A DNA stretch of 64,000 nt from Ignavibacteria bacterium (lineage in GTDB: Bacteria; Bacteroidota; Ignavibacteria; Tepidaquicellales; Tepidaquicellaceae): positions 1 through 64,000 of the forward strand of contig JAFGII010000044.1 of the NCBI GenBank assembly GCA_016929695.1. The letters are read 5' to 3'. Every line of letters begins with the position of its first letter. Positions within the stretch are counted from its first letter, which is position 1. A program made the translations under genes and the position numbers. The notes beneath the pieces were generated by a model. That model did not search any database, was not told the DNA's origin, and was given only the letters and a program-made list of their open reading frames with translations. This document shows positions 1 to 6,822 of the stretch, one piece after another.

Positions 1-210
1 TAGTCTTCTTATTTTGAACATTATTTTTTAGACAAAATTAACTATATTTATCAATAATTTAACCGTCAAACGGTCAACTTGAGTAAAGTTAATAAATATT
101 TAATCTCTGACAGAATATGCTGTCCTGAAAGATTTTCATGCATATCTGATAAATGTACAAGGAACGGGAAATGAATAATATTTTAATTTCAGGATGATTA
201 ATTTATCAAT
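1..210. other. Intergenic start of window, nothing recognised
   Basis: AT-rich DNA before the first gene. All three forward frames are closed within the first 60 bases or so, so no tail of an upstream gene can be supported. A short aaccgt/acggtc inverted motif near 61-77 is too small to interpret. I see no clear promoter for the following gene. Confidence 0.5.
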
Positions 211-969
211 ATGATACCAAATATTTTTCATTTTTGTTACGGATTTGCAGAAGATTTCGGCGGGAAACCATTTTCCCTTGTTCATTATCTTGCAATCAAA
301 TCTGTATATGAGACAAATAAACCGGATAAGATTTTTTTCCATTATAAATATGAACCTGAGGGAAAATGGTGGGAGAAATCTGAAAGACTTATAGAAAAAG
401 TATATACCGAACCGCCTGAAGAAATATATGGAAACAAGCTGTATCACGTGGCACATAAAGCAGATATAGTAAGACTAAATATTTTAATAGAAACAGGCGG
501 TATATATCTCGACCTTGATACTATTACAAAAAGGAGTTTCCGTCCTCTTTTAGATTATCCATTCGTTATTGGAAGACAGGGCAGATTCAGGAATATGGGC
601 TTATGCAATGCCGTTATGCTTTCCGAAAAAAAATCCGAATTTGCAAAAATATGGCTTTCAAATTATAAATCTTTCAGGTCTAAAGGGAAAGATAAATACT
701 GGGCGGAGCACTCCGTAAAATTGCCTTCACTGCTTGCAAGGGATTATCCTAATTTACTGCATATTGAACCCTATGATAGTTTTCATTATCCTTTATATTA
801 TGAATTAAGTTTAAGAAAAATGTTTGTAGGATGTTATGATTTCCCGAACGCATATTGTCATCATCTCTGGGAAGGAGGATCCTGGGAAAAATATTTGTCT
901 AAATTAAATGTAGAGGATATAAAAAAAAGAAATTCGTCCTATAATCTTATTGCAAGACAGTATATTTAA
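211..969 (+). CDS. DXD-type glycosyltransferase (GT32/Och1-like), copy 1
   Basis: 252 aa with no signal peptide, a probable cytoplasmic sugar transferase acting on a nucleotide-sugar donor. The N-terminus MIPNIFHF matches the IPKIIHQ-type start of the Gly_transf_sug (GT32-like) family. Residues 81-88 (AHKADIVR) and 96-103 (GGIYLDLD) form the family core, and D101-L-D103 is the metal/nucleotide-sugar binding DXD. Such enzymes build capsule, O-antigen or glycoprotein glycans; the acceptor here is unknown. The next gene is a close paralogue 18 bp downstream, so the two are probably co-transcribed. The ATG start aligns exactly with the paralogue's N-terminus. The family is clear, the substrate is not. 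Confidence 0.85.
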   Translation: MIPNIFHFCYGFAEDFGGKPFSLVHYLAIKSVYETNKPDKIFFHYKYEPEGKWWEKSERLIEKVYTEPPEEIYGNKLYHVAHKADIVRLNILIETGGIYLDLDTITKRSFRPLLDYPFVIGRQGRFRNMGLCNAVMLSEKKSEFAKIWLSNYKSFRSKGKDKYWAEHSVKLPSLLARDYPNLLHIEPYDSFHYPLYYELSLRKMFVGCYDFPNAYCHHLWEGGSWEKYLSKLNVEDIKKRNSSYNLIARQYI

Positions 970-987
970 CTTTTATTCTGATTATTA

Positions 988-1749
988 GTGATCCCGAATA
1001 TTTTTCATTTTATATATTTTTATCCTGAAAAGAGAAAAGAAAACGAATTTTCACTTATACATTATCTATGTATGAAATCTGCCTGTATATTGAATAAACC
1101 CGAGAAAATTTATTTTCACGTTAACCGTGAACCAATATCGAACGAATGGTGGAATAAAGCAAAAAATCTTGTAGAGATAAAAATAAAAGAACCTCCCGAA
1201 AAAATATTTGACAGGAAATTAATACATCCGGCTCACAAATCAGATATTGCAAGAATATATATTTTAAAAGAATTTGGAGGGATTTATCTTGATATTGACA
1301 TAATATGCAAAAAACCCTTCAATGATTTACTGAAATATAAATTCGTTCTGGGCAGGCAGGGTATTATAAGAGATACAGGATTATGCAACGGTGTTATTTT
1401 ATCAGAAGCAAAAACAGAGTTTCTTGATGTATGGCTTAATGAATATAAGAAATTCAGGTCTAAAGGTGTTGATAAATATTGGGATGAAATATCAGTGCAA
1501 AGACCTATGTCACTGGCAAGAAAGCATCCGGAAATGATACATATTGAGTCACGTAAAAGTTTTCACTATCCATTGTTTTTTCCTTCTCATTTAAAAAAAC
1601 TTTTTGAAAAAAATATTGATTACAAAAAGGCATACTGCCACCATCTGTGGGAAAGCGCTTCGAAAGATAAATATCTTTCAAAACTCACTCCGGAAATAAT
1701 CAAAACCGTTGATACAACCTACAATGTGATTGCAAGGAGATTTTTGTAA
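988..1749 (+). CDS. DXD-type glycosyltransferase (GT32/Och1-like), copy 2
   Basis: 253 aa paralogue of the preceding gene. By eye about half the residues are identical along the whole length, including the start (MIPNIFHF), PAHKSDIARI (81-90), GGIYLDID (97-104) with D102-I-D104 as the DXD, and the C-terminal AYCHHLWE block. The start is GTG at 988; it is preferred because it aligns with the ATG start of copy 1. The pattern is that of a tandem duplication followed by divergence, perhaps two successive transferases of one glycan. The sugar donor and acceptor cannot be read from sequence. Confidence 0.84.
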   Translation: MIPNIFHFIYFYPEKRKENEFSLIHYLCMKSACILNKPEKIYFHVNREPISNEWWNKAKNLVEIKIKEPPEKIFDRKLIHPAHKSDIARIYILKEFGGIYLDIDIICKKPFNDLLKYKFVLGRQGIIRDTGLCNGVILSEAKTEFLDVWLNEYKKFRSKGVDKYWDEISVQRPMSLARKHPEMIHIESRKSFHYPLFFPSHLKKLFEKNIDYKKAYCHHLWESASKDKYLSKLTPEIIKTVDTTYNVIARRFL

Positions 1750-1796
1750 TTTTTTTTATATGTTTAAATAGGTTTATTTCAATGTTAATATTATTG

Positions 1797-1845
1797 ATTG
1801 CATATATGCAATGCTAAAGATTGCACAGTCATTGCAAATATGCAA
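1797..1845. promoter_or_regulatory. Paired enhancer-binding palindromes (UAS) of operon 1
   Basis: Two TTGCA-N4-TGCAA sites, at 1798-1811 (a perfect palindrome, ATTGCATATATGCAAT with its flanks) and at 1832-1845 (TTGCAAATATGCAA). Their starts are exactly 34 bp apart. A further TTGCA half-site lies at 1821-1825. They sit 40-90 bp upstream of the -24/-12 promoter, where enhancer-binding proteins bind. The same pair with the same spacing recurs at 8591-8638. Inference: sites for the PAS-AAA-Fis activator encoded at 6823-8553. Confidence 0.75.
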
Positions 1846-1883
1846 ATATAGCATTCTCTTTTATCTTAATATATGAAGTAATT

Positions 1884-1899
1884 CGGCACGGAAATTGTG
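1884..1899 (+). promoter_or_regulatory. Sigma-54 (-24/-12) promoter of operon 1
   Basis: CGGCACGGAAATTGTG fits the TGGCACG-N4-TTGC consensus, with GG at 1885-1886 (-24), TTG at 1895-1897 and the required 12 bp register from G1885 to G1897. The final C of the -12 box is T. Transcription should start near 1910, about 54 bp before the ATG at 1964. The matched element at 8689-8704 and the sigma-54 activator gene nearby support it. Confidence 0.75.
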
Positions 1900-1963
1900 T
1901 TAAATTATTTATAAGAATTAGTCTTTTCTAAAATCTTTATCAGTAATTAATTTATAATATAGT

Positions 1964-2818
1964 ATGATATCACCAGGATGTATTCCCTGTATAGTTAAGC
2001 AATCATATACACTTAGTAAAATTGTTGGTATAAAAAACGAAAAAGTTCAAAGGCAGATTATATTTAATACATTGACTGAGTTACTTAAAAACAAAGAAAT
2101 TAAATCTGCTCCTCACTTCTCGATAATACTGAAAAAAATCATAGGTAAATATACAGATGTTGAAAAATCTTTTACGAAAGTAAAAAAAAATAACCTTTGT
2201 ATAGCTAAAAAGTATTTAAAATATCTTGAATCAATATATGAAAGTGCCGGTGATAAATTGGAAACAGCAATTAGAATATCTATAACAGGTAATACAATTG
2301 ACCTTGCTGCTAATCCGGATTTCGATATAGAAAAAGAAATTAATTTAATGCTGTCATCGGGAATTAATGTTGATTTACTTGATGTATTTAAAGAAGATTT
2401 TGAAAGAGCAAATAATATTCTTTTTATATCGGATAATTATGAGGAAGCATTGTTTGATAAATTCTTAATCAGAGAATTGCTGATTAAGAATGTCGTTTTT
2501 GCGGTGAGGTCAAATAATATTCTTAATGATATGACATTAGAGGATGCCAAATCACTTAAGATTGACAGAATGTGCAGAGTAATTGAAAGCGAAAGCAAAA
2601 TTGCCGGTACAGACCTGGAAAAATGTAATAAAGAATTTCTTGATTTGTTCAATAATTCCGATATTGTAATAGCAAAAGGACAGGGAAATTTAGAAACTTT
2701 ATTAAACGTTAATCGCAGAGTTTATTTCTTGTTTAAAGTTAAATGTGATGTTATCTCGGAGTTAATCGGTTATCCTAAAGGAATGGGTATATTGTATTTA
2801 AAGAAGAAAAATATTTAA
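1964..2818 (+). CDS. DUF89/ARMT1-like metal-dependent phosphatase family protein
   Basis: 284 aa. DUF89 proteins are metal-dependent phosphatases acting on sugar phosphates or damaged metabolites; the role of the archaeal/bacterial branch is not settled. Diagnostic blocks are SDNYEEALFD around 156-165, giving D157, N158, E161 and D165 of the DN-x2-E-x3-D metal site, and AKGQGNLETL at 237-246, equivalent to the family's KGQGNFE motif. N-terminal C6 and C9 (GCIPC) are typical of the prokaryotic branch. It is the first gene of the sigma-54 operon, 19 bp ahead of the flavoprotein. Its presence with Mrp and NifX/ORP-type genes suggests a part in cofactor assembly or repair; that is inference. Confidence 0.82.
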   Translation: MISPGCIPCIVKQSYTLSKIVGIKNEKVQRQIIFNTLTELLKNKEIKSAPHFSIILKKIIGKYTDVEKSFTKVKKNNLCIAKKYLKYLESIYESAGDKLETAIRISITGNTIDLAANPDFDIEKEINLMLSSGINVDLLDVFKEDFERANNILFISDNYEEALFDKFLIRELLIKNVVFAVRSNNILNDMTLEDAKSLKIDRMCRVIESESKIAGTDLEKCNKEFLDLFNNSDIVIAKGQGNLETLLNVNRRVYFLFKVKCDVISELIGYPKGMGILYLKKKNI

Positions 2819-2837
2819 TAAACAAAATTATAATAAT

Positions 2838-4187
2838 ATGAAAAAATTTGATATAGTTATAATTGGCGGAGGTCCCGCCGGTGTGACCTGTGCGATCTCT
2901 GCAAAGAATACATATCCGAACAAAGAAATTGCGCTTATAAGACGTGAATTAAAACCAATGATTCCATGCGGAATCCCTTATACAATGAACACCTTAAAAA
3001 ATGTAGAGGATAATATTCTGCCCGATGCACCGTTAAAATCAAACAATATAAATATTATAATTGGTGATGTAACCGGAGGTTCCTCGAATAAAATCATAAT
3101 GATTAACGGAGAAGAAATCTTTTACAAAAAAATGGTTTTAGCAACCGGTTCTGAGCCTATATTACCAAAAATTGAAGGAATAGATAAAGAAGGCGTTTAT
3201 CAGGTAAAAAAAGAAATCGAGTATCTAAAAGATTTAAAAGAAAAAGTGAAGAATGCTTCAAATGTTGTAATTCTTGGCGGCGGATATATAGGTGTTGAGT
3301 TTGCGGATGAACTTGCTAAAATGGGGAAAAATATAACAATAGTAGAAATGGCTGATGCTTTACTACCAACTATGGATGAAGAGTTTAGTTCGAAGATTAA
3401 GGAAATTTTATCTGCGGAAAAAGTTAATATAATAACAGGTAAAAAAATAAAAAAAGTTCGTGGTGATAAGTTCATAAGCGGTGTTGAATTAAATGACGGC
3501 AGATATTTGAACTGTGACATTCTTATAGTATCAATCGGATGTAAACCGAATACATTTCTCGCAGGGAAACTTGGATTGGAATTCAGAGAAGGCAAAGGAA
3601 TAATAGTTGATGATTATTTACGGACATCTGACAAGGATATTTTTGCAATCGGAGACTGTGCGGCTAAATATGATTATTTTACGGGTGAATTTGTTAATAT
3701 AATGCTTGCTTCTACTGCTATGGCAGAAGGAAGGCTTGTTGGTTCGAATTTATATTTCATAAAGGTCATAAGAAAATATCAGGGGGTTCTTGGAACATTT
3801 TCCACAAAAATCGGAGATACTGTATTTGCCGTAAGCGGTGTAACCGAAAATCAGGCAAAGAAAGTCGGATTGGATTATACTGTCGGTATAGCAAAAACTA
3901 AAGACCGTCATCCCGGATTATTACCCGATGCATCTGATATGACAGTTAAATTAATGTTTTCTACTTATTCACATAATCTATTAGGTGCACAGATTATGGG
4001 TGGAAATTCGGCAGGTGAACTTATAAATATGCTTTCTGTAATGATACTTAACAAAATGACAGATATGGATATTGACACAATGCAAATAGGTACGCACCCG
4101 TTATTAACTGCTTCTCCGATTGCATACCCCGTAATTAATGCAACAGTAGATGCAATAAAAAAATGGTATAAACCAAAATCAAATTAA
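2838..4187 (+). CDS. FAD-dependent pyridine nucleotide-disulfide oxidoreductase (CoA-disulfide reductase/NADH oxidase-like)
   Basis: 449 aa. The N-terminal FAD fold has GGGPAG at 10-15. The second dinucleotide fold has GGGYIGVEFA near residue 150. The FAD ribityl motif DIFAIGDCA lies near 270, followed by a C-terminal dimerisation domain. C44 in IPCGIPY sits where CoA-disulfide reductases and Nox-type enzymes carry their single redox cysteine (xCGLPY), so NAD(P)H-dependent reduction of CoA-disulfide, polysulfide or persulfide is plausible. It is the second gene of the sigma-54 operon, 10 bp before the Mrp gene. Inference: it may supply or recycle sulfur for metal-sulfur cluster building. The exact substrate is unresolved. 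Confidence 0.85.
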   Translation: MKKFDIVIIGGGPAGVTCAISAKNTYPNKEIALIRRELKPMIPCGIPYTMNTLKNVEDNILPDAPLKSNNINIIIGDVTGGSSNKIIMINGEEIFYKKMVLATGSEPILPKIEGIDKEGVYQVKKEIEYLKDLKEKVKNASNVVILGGGYIGVEFADELAKMGKNITIVEMADALLPTMDEEFSSKIKEILSAEKVNIITGKKIKKVRGDKFISGVELNDGRYLNCDILIVSIGCKPNTFLAGKLGLEFREGKGIIVDDYLRTSDKDIFAIGDCAAKYDYFTGEFVNIMLASTAMAEGRLVGSNLYFIKVIRKYQGVLGTFSTKIGDTVFAVSGVTENQAKKVGLDYTVGIAKTKDRHPGLLPDASDMTVKLMFSTYSHNLLGAQIMGGNSAGELINMLSVMILNKMTDMDIDTMQIGTHPLLTASPIAYPVINATVDAIKKWYKPKSN

Positions 4188-4197
4188 ATTAATAAAA

Positions 4198-5025
4198 ATG
4201 ACAGAGGAAAACAAACATTCAGCAATATCCGAAGAGGAAAAACAAATACGGGAAGCGATAAAAAAAATTAAACACCGAATTGCTGTGTTCAGCGGGAAAG
4301 GCGGAGTAGGTAAGACAACGGTGAGTGTTAATCTTGCATACACTCTTCAATCCGAAAAAATATCAACCGGGATACTCGATGCAGATATAACCGGTCCTAA
4401 TGTTCCCAAGATGCTCGGAATTAACGAAGAAATAATTGTTCTTAATGAAAAAATTATACCATTTGAAAAAAACGGAGTTAAAGTAATTTCAATGGCAAGT
4501 ATAATTCAAAAAGGACAGCCGGTTTTATGGCGTGGACCAATGCGGTCGAAGGCTATTAATCAGTTTCTAAAAGATGTTGAATGGAATGAACTGGATTATT
4601 TAATTGCCGATCTTCCCCCGGGTACCGGCGATGAAATACTGACAATTGCACAGGAAATGAAACCCGATTATGCTGTTATAGTTACTACTCCGCAGGAAGT
4701 TTCTGTTATAGATGCAGAAAGAGCAATCAATATGGCAAAACATCTTAATATACCGTTGATTGGTGTTGTCGAAAATATGTCGGGTTTTATTTGTCCGCAT
4801 TGCAGTGCCGTAATTGATATTTTCGGTGAAGGAGGTGGAGAAAGACTGGCAGATAGTAATAATGTTAAATTTCTCGGCTCTATTCCTATTGATATCAATA
4901 CCCGGATACTTGGTGATAAAGGTAAACCTATTGTTACAGAAAAACCCGAATGTGAAGTAACACATGCATTTAAATCAATTACAGAAAATATTAATTTACA
5001 TTATAAACAAAATATAATTCTGTAA
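4198..5025 (+). CDS. Mrp/NBP35-family Fe-S cluster carrier ATPase
   Basis: 275 aa cytoplasmic P-loop ATPase. The deviant Walker A GKGGVGKTT is at 33-41, the switch/Walker B block is DLPPGTGDE near 138-146, and the CPHC pair (C199, C202) would hold a bridging [4Fe-4S] cluster between two subunits. It is the short form, without the N-terminal MIP18/DUF59 domain. In Desulfovibrio an Mrp-family ATPase is encoded with the orange protein (ORP) and interacts with it, which fits this locus. Operon neighbours are 10 bp upstream and 3 bp downstream. Family assignment is secure; the cargo is inferred. Confidence 0.92.
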   Translation: MTEENKHSAISEEEKQIREAIKKIKHRIAVFSGKGGVGKTTVSVNLAYTLQSEKISTGILDADITGPNVPKMLGINEEIIVLNEKIIPFEKNGVKVISMASIIQKGQPVLWRGPMRSKAINQFLKDVEWNELDYLIADLPPGTGDEILTIAQEMKPDYAVIVTTPQEVSVIDAERAINMAKHLNIPLIGVVENMSGFICPHCSAVIDIFGEGGGERLADSNNVKFLGSIPIDINTRILGDKGKPIVTEKPECEVTHAFKSITENINLHYKQNIIL

Positions 5026-5028
5026 ATT

Positions 5029-5472
5029 ATGAAAAAAACAAAAATCGGAATAATCATATGCAACAGATATCATACTTGTGCGGGAGGCAAATGTTTCAGG
5101 TCGTTATACAACAGGGAAGGTGCATTTGATATCTATAAAGACGAAGAAGTTGAACTTGTCGGCTATACGACCTGTGGAGGATGCCCGGGAGGAAATATCG
5201 AATACGCACCCGAAGAAATGAAGAAAAACGGAGCAGAAGTAATTCATTTTGCAACGGGACTGATAGTCGGATATCCGCCCTGTCCAAACATTACTTATTT
5301 TAAGAAATTCATTGAAACAAAATATGGATTAAAAGTTATAGTTGGAACTCATCCGATTCCGGAGAAGTATTATTTAACGCATAAAGAACTTGGCACGTGG
5401 AATTCGCCGAAATGGGAATCCCTTATCAAACCCACACTATCTGATAAGCAAACGAGATTAAATTACAATTAA
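5029..5472 (+). CDS. CGGC-domain protein, putative metal-binding
   Basis: 147 aa, last gene of the sigma-54 operon, 3 bp after Mrp. It is recognised by the CGGC box (C49-G-G-C52 in YTTCGGCPGG), with further conserved cysteines C11, C17 and C22 (ICNRYHTCAGGKC) and C85 (GYPPCPN), plus the C-terminal THPIP segment. The CGGC family (PF08821 type) is of unknown function; the cysteines suggest zinc, iron or Fe-S binding. Co-transcription with an Fe-S carrier ATPase and a thiol-type flavoprotein supports a role in metal-sulfur handling, by inference only. It converges with the ZIP gene, with a 34 bp gap holding no convincing terminator. Confidence 0.8.
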   Translation: MKKTKIGIIICNRYHTCAGGKCFRSLYNREGAFDIYKDEEVELVGYTTCGGCPGGNIEYAPEEMKKNGAEVIHFATGLIVGYPPCPNITYFKKFIETKYGLKVIVGTHPIPEKYYLTHKELGTWNSPKWESLIKPTLSDKQTRLNYN

Positions 5473-5506
5473 GATAAAAAAGTGATTTTTTCGCGATATG
5501 AATGAA

Positions 5507-6253
5507 TCAGTGACTATGAAAAGCAAAATATGTTATGAAAAGTACTGCTACACCGAATATAAAAAAGAACAGATTTATCATTGAGAGTTTAAGGTTACTT
5601 TCCTTTTTAAATTCCGGGATTAAATCAGCGGCGGCTATGTAAATAAAATTACCTGCCGCAAAAGCGGTTAAATAAGCAAGATTTAATTTCGGGGCAAAAA
5701 AGTAAACGAGCAACCCGCCGAAAAGGAAAGTTATTGCCGAAAGGAAATTCCAGAATAAAGCACTGCTTTTTTTCCATCCACTGTGTACAAGAATTCCGAA
5801 GTCCCCGAACTCCTGAGGTATTTCGTGCAGGGCTGCTGCAATCCAGGTTATAATTCCGAGATTTATATCAATCATAAATGCACTTGCCACACCTACACCT
5901 CCTATGAAATTGTGAACAGAATCGGAAAATAAAAGCATATAGGATACCGGTTCTTTATGTTCTGAAGGTGCTTTGTGACAATGATGCCAGTGAAGAAATT
6001 GTTCAAAAATAAGCAGAATAACAAATCCAAAGAACAGATTCATGAAAACCCAGATGAATTCGCCTGATTTTTCAAGAGCGGAAGGCAGCATGTGAAATAT
6101 TGCTCCTCCAAGCAAACTGCCTGCTGATAGTGAAACCATTGGCAAGACTATAGCCTTAAATTTTTTTTCACTTAATATTGTAGTGAACCATCCGACCAAT
6201 GCCAGTGATGACATTAACACACCACCGATAAATATGTATAAAAAAGTTGTCAT
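5507..6253 (-). CDS. ZIP-family divalent metal transporter
   Basis: 248 aa integral membrane protein with about eight hydrophobic segments. It imports Zn2+, Fe2+ or similar ions. The metal path is visible as HNFIGGVG (from H114) in TM4 and HEIPQEFGDF (143-152) in TM5, the ZIP signature. A His-rich cytoplasmic loop HWHHCHK (88-94) is also typical. It is divergent from a Fur-family regulator with a 76 bp shared region, so metal-responsive repression is likely. The promoter and operator are listed separately. Which metal is carried cannot be decided from sequence; the Fur/Zur-type partner favours zinc or iron. Confidence 0.9.
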   Translation of the reverse strand: MTTFLYIFIGGVLMSSLALVGWFTTILSEKKFKAIVLPMVSLSAGSLLGGAIFHMLPSALEKSGEFIWVFMNLFFGFVILLIFEQFLHWHHCHKAPSEHKEPVSYMLLFSDSVHNFIGGVGVASAFMIDINLGIITWIAAALHEIPQEFGDFGILVHSGWKKSSALFWNFLSAITFLFGGLLVYFFAPKLNLAYLTAFAAGNFIYIAAADLIPEFKKESNLKLSMINLFFFIFGVAVLFITYFAFHSH

Positions 6254-6265
6254 GATGTATTTTAG

Positions 6266-6283
6266 ATTTGTATTGATACAAAT
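6266..6283. repeat. 18-nt palindrome ATTTGTAT-TG-ATACAAAT in the ZIP/Fur intergenic region
   Basis: Two 8-nt arms separated by TG, lying over the -7 region and likely start point of the ZIP promoter. It could be a second operator or a by-product of overlapping TTTG elements on both strands; on the plus strand TAGATTTG (6263-6270) also resembles a -7 box. Confidence 0.45.
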
Positions 6284-6309
6284 ATAAATTATATATAAAT
6301 TAAATGCAA
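6279..6309 (-). promoter_or_regulatory. Bacteroidota-type promoter of the ZIP gene
   Basis: Read on the minus strand, TTG (6309-6307) is followed by exactly 20 nt and then TATATTTG (6286-6279), matching the Bacteroidota housekeeping consensus TTG-N19-21-TAnnTTTG. Transcription would start near 6272, giving a leader of about 20 nt before the ATG at 6253. The -33 element lies inside the 6305-6319 operator. Confidence 0.65.
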
Positions 6310-6319
6310 CATTGTTGCA
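6305..6319. promoter_or_regulatory. Fur-family operator, perfect 7-1-7 palindrome
   Basis: TGCAACA-T-TGTTGCA is a perfect 15-bp inverted repeat with the 7-1-7 geometry used by Fur, Zur and PerR regulators. It overlaps the -33 element of the ZIP promoter and ends 10 bp before the Fur-family ATG, so one dimer could repress both genes. The half-site differs from the sigma-54 activator sites (TTGCA outward, here TGCAA inward). Confidence 0.7.
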
Positions 6320-6329
6320 ATAAGAAATT

Positions 6330-6713
6330 ATGAAGAGAAGAAAAACCAGACAGTCTATGCTTGTATCGAAGATTCTGAAGAAATCAAGAACCGCAATCAG
6401 CCGGAAAGAGATTATGAAAAAACTCCGCGGCTCGCTTGACAGGGTAACAGTCTACAGAATATTGAACAGGTTTTTAGAAGACGGTCTGGTGCATAAAGTA
6501 ATTTCCGATGAAGGGAAGACATTTTTTGCTGTTAGTGATATGAAATGCTCTCCGGAAAAACAATATAATAACCACATACATTTTAAATGTCTTAAATGCA
6601 GTAAAGTAATTTGTCTTGACAAGCAAATTGAATTTTCTCTGCCGAAAGGATTCATTCCTGTTGATACCAATTATTTTATATCCGGTTATTGTAATAAATG
6701 CAGAAAACAATGA
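6330..6713 (+). CDS. Fur-family metalloregulator (Fur/Zur-like)
   Basis: 127 aa. The N-terminal winged helix has the recognition segment DRVTVYRILNRFLEDGL (37-53). The C-terminal dimerisation domain has HIHFKCLKC (82-90), with C87 and C90 paired with C121 and C124 (YCNKC) as the structural zinc site. H82 and H84 may belong to the regulatory metal site. It is slightly shorter than E. coli Fur. Divergence from a ZIP importer and a 7-1-7 palindrome just upstream make it the probable repressor of both. Zur is the most economical guess; Fur or PerR cannot be excluded from motifs alone. Confidence 0.88.
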   Translation: MKRRKTRQSMLVSKILKKSRTAISRKEIMKKLRGSLDRVTVYRILNRFLEDGLVHKVISDEGKTFFAVSDMKCSPEKQYNNHIHFKCLKCSKVICLDKQIEFSLPKGFIPVDTNYFISGYCNKCRKQ

Positions 6714-6822
6714 CTAGCAGATTTAAAAAGTGTACTATGATTCATTTACCACAAATACCTGAAGATATTGTGTCACGAACAGAAAGCAGGCAAGAAAATA
6801 AATTTAAATACGTATGTCAAAT

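Noticed and set aside
136..456. 106-codon minus-strand open frame over the first glycosyltransferase
   Set aside because: Antisense to a conserved gene and without any recognisable domain.
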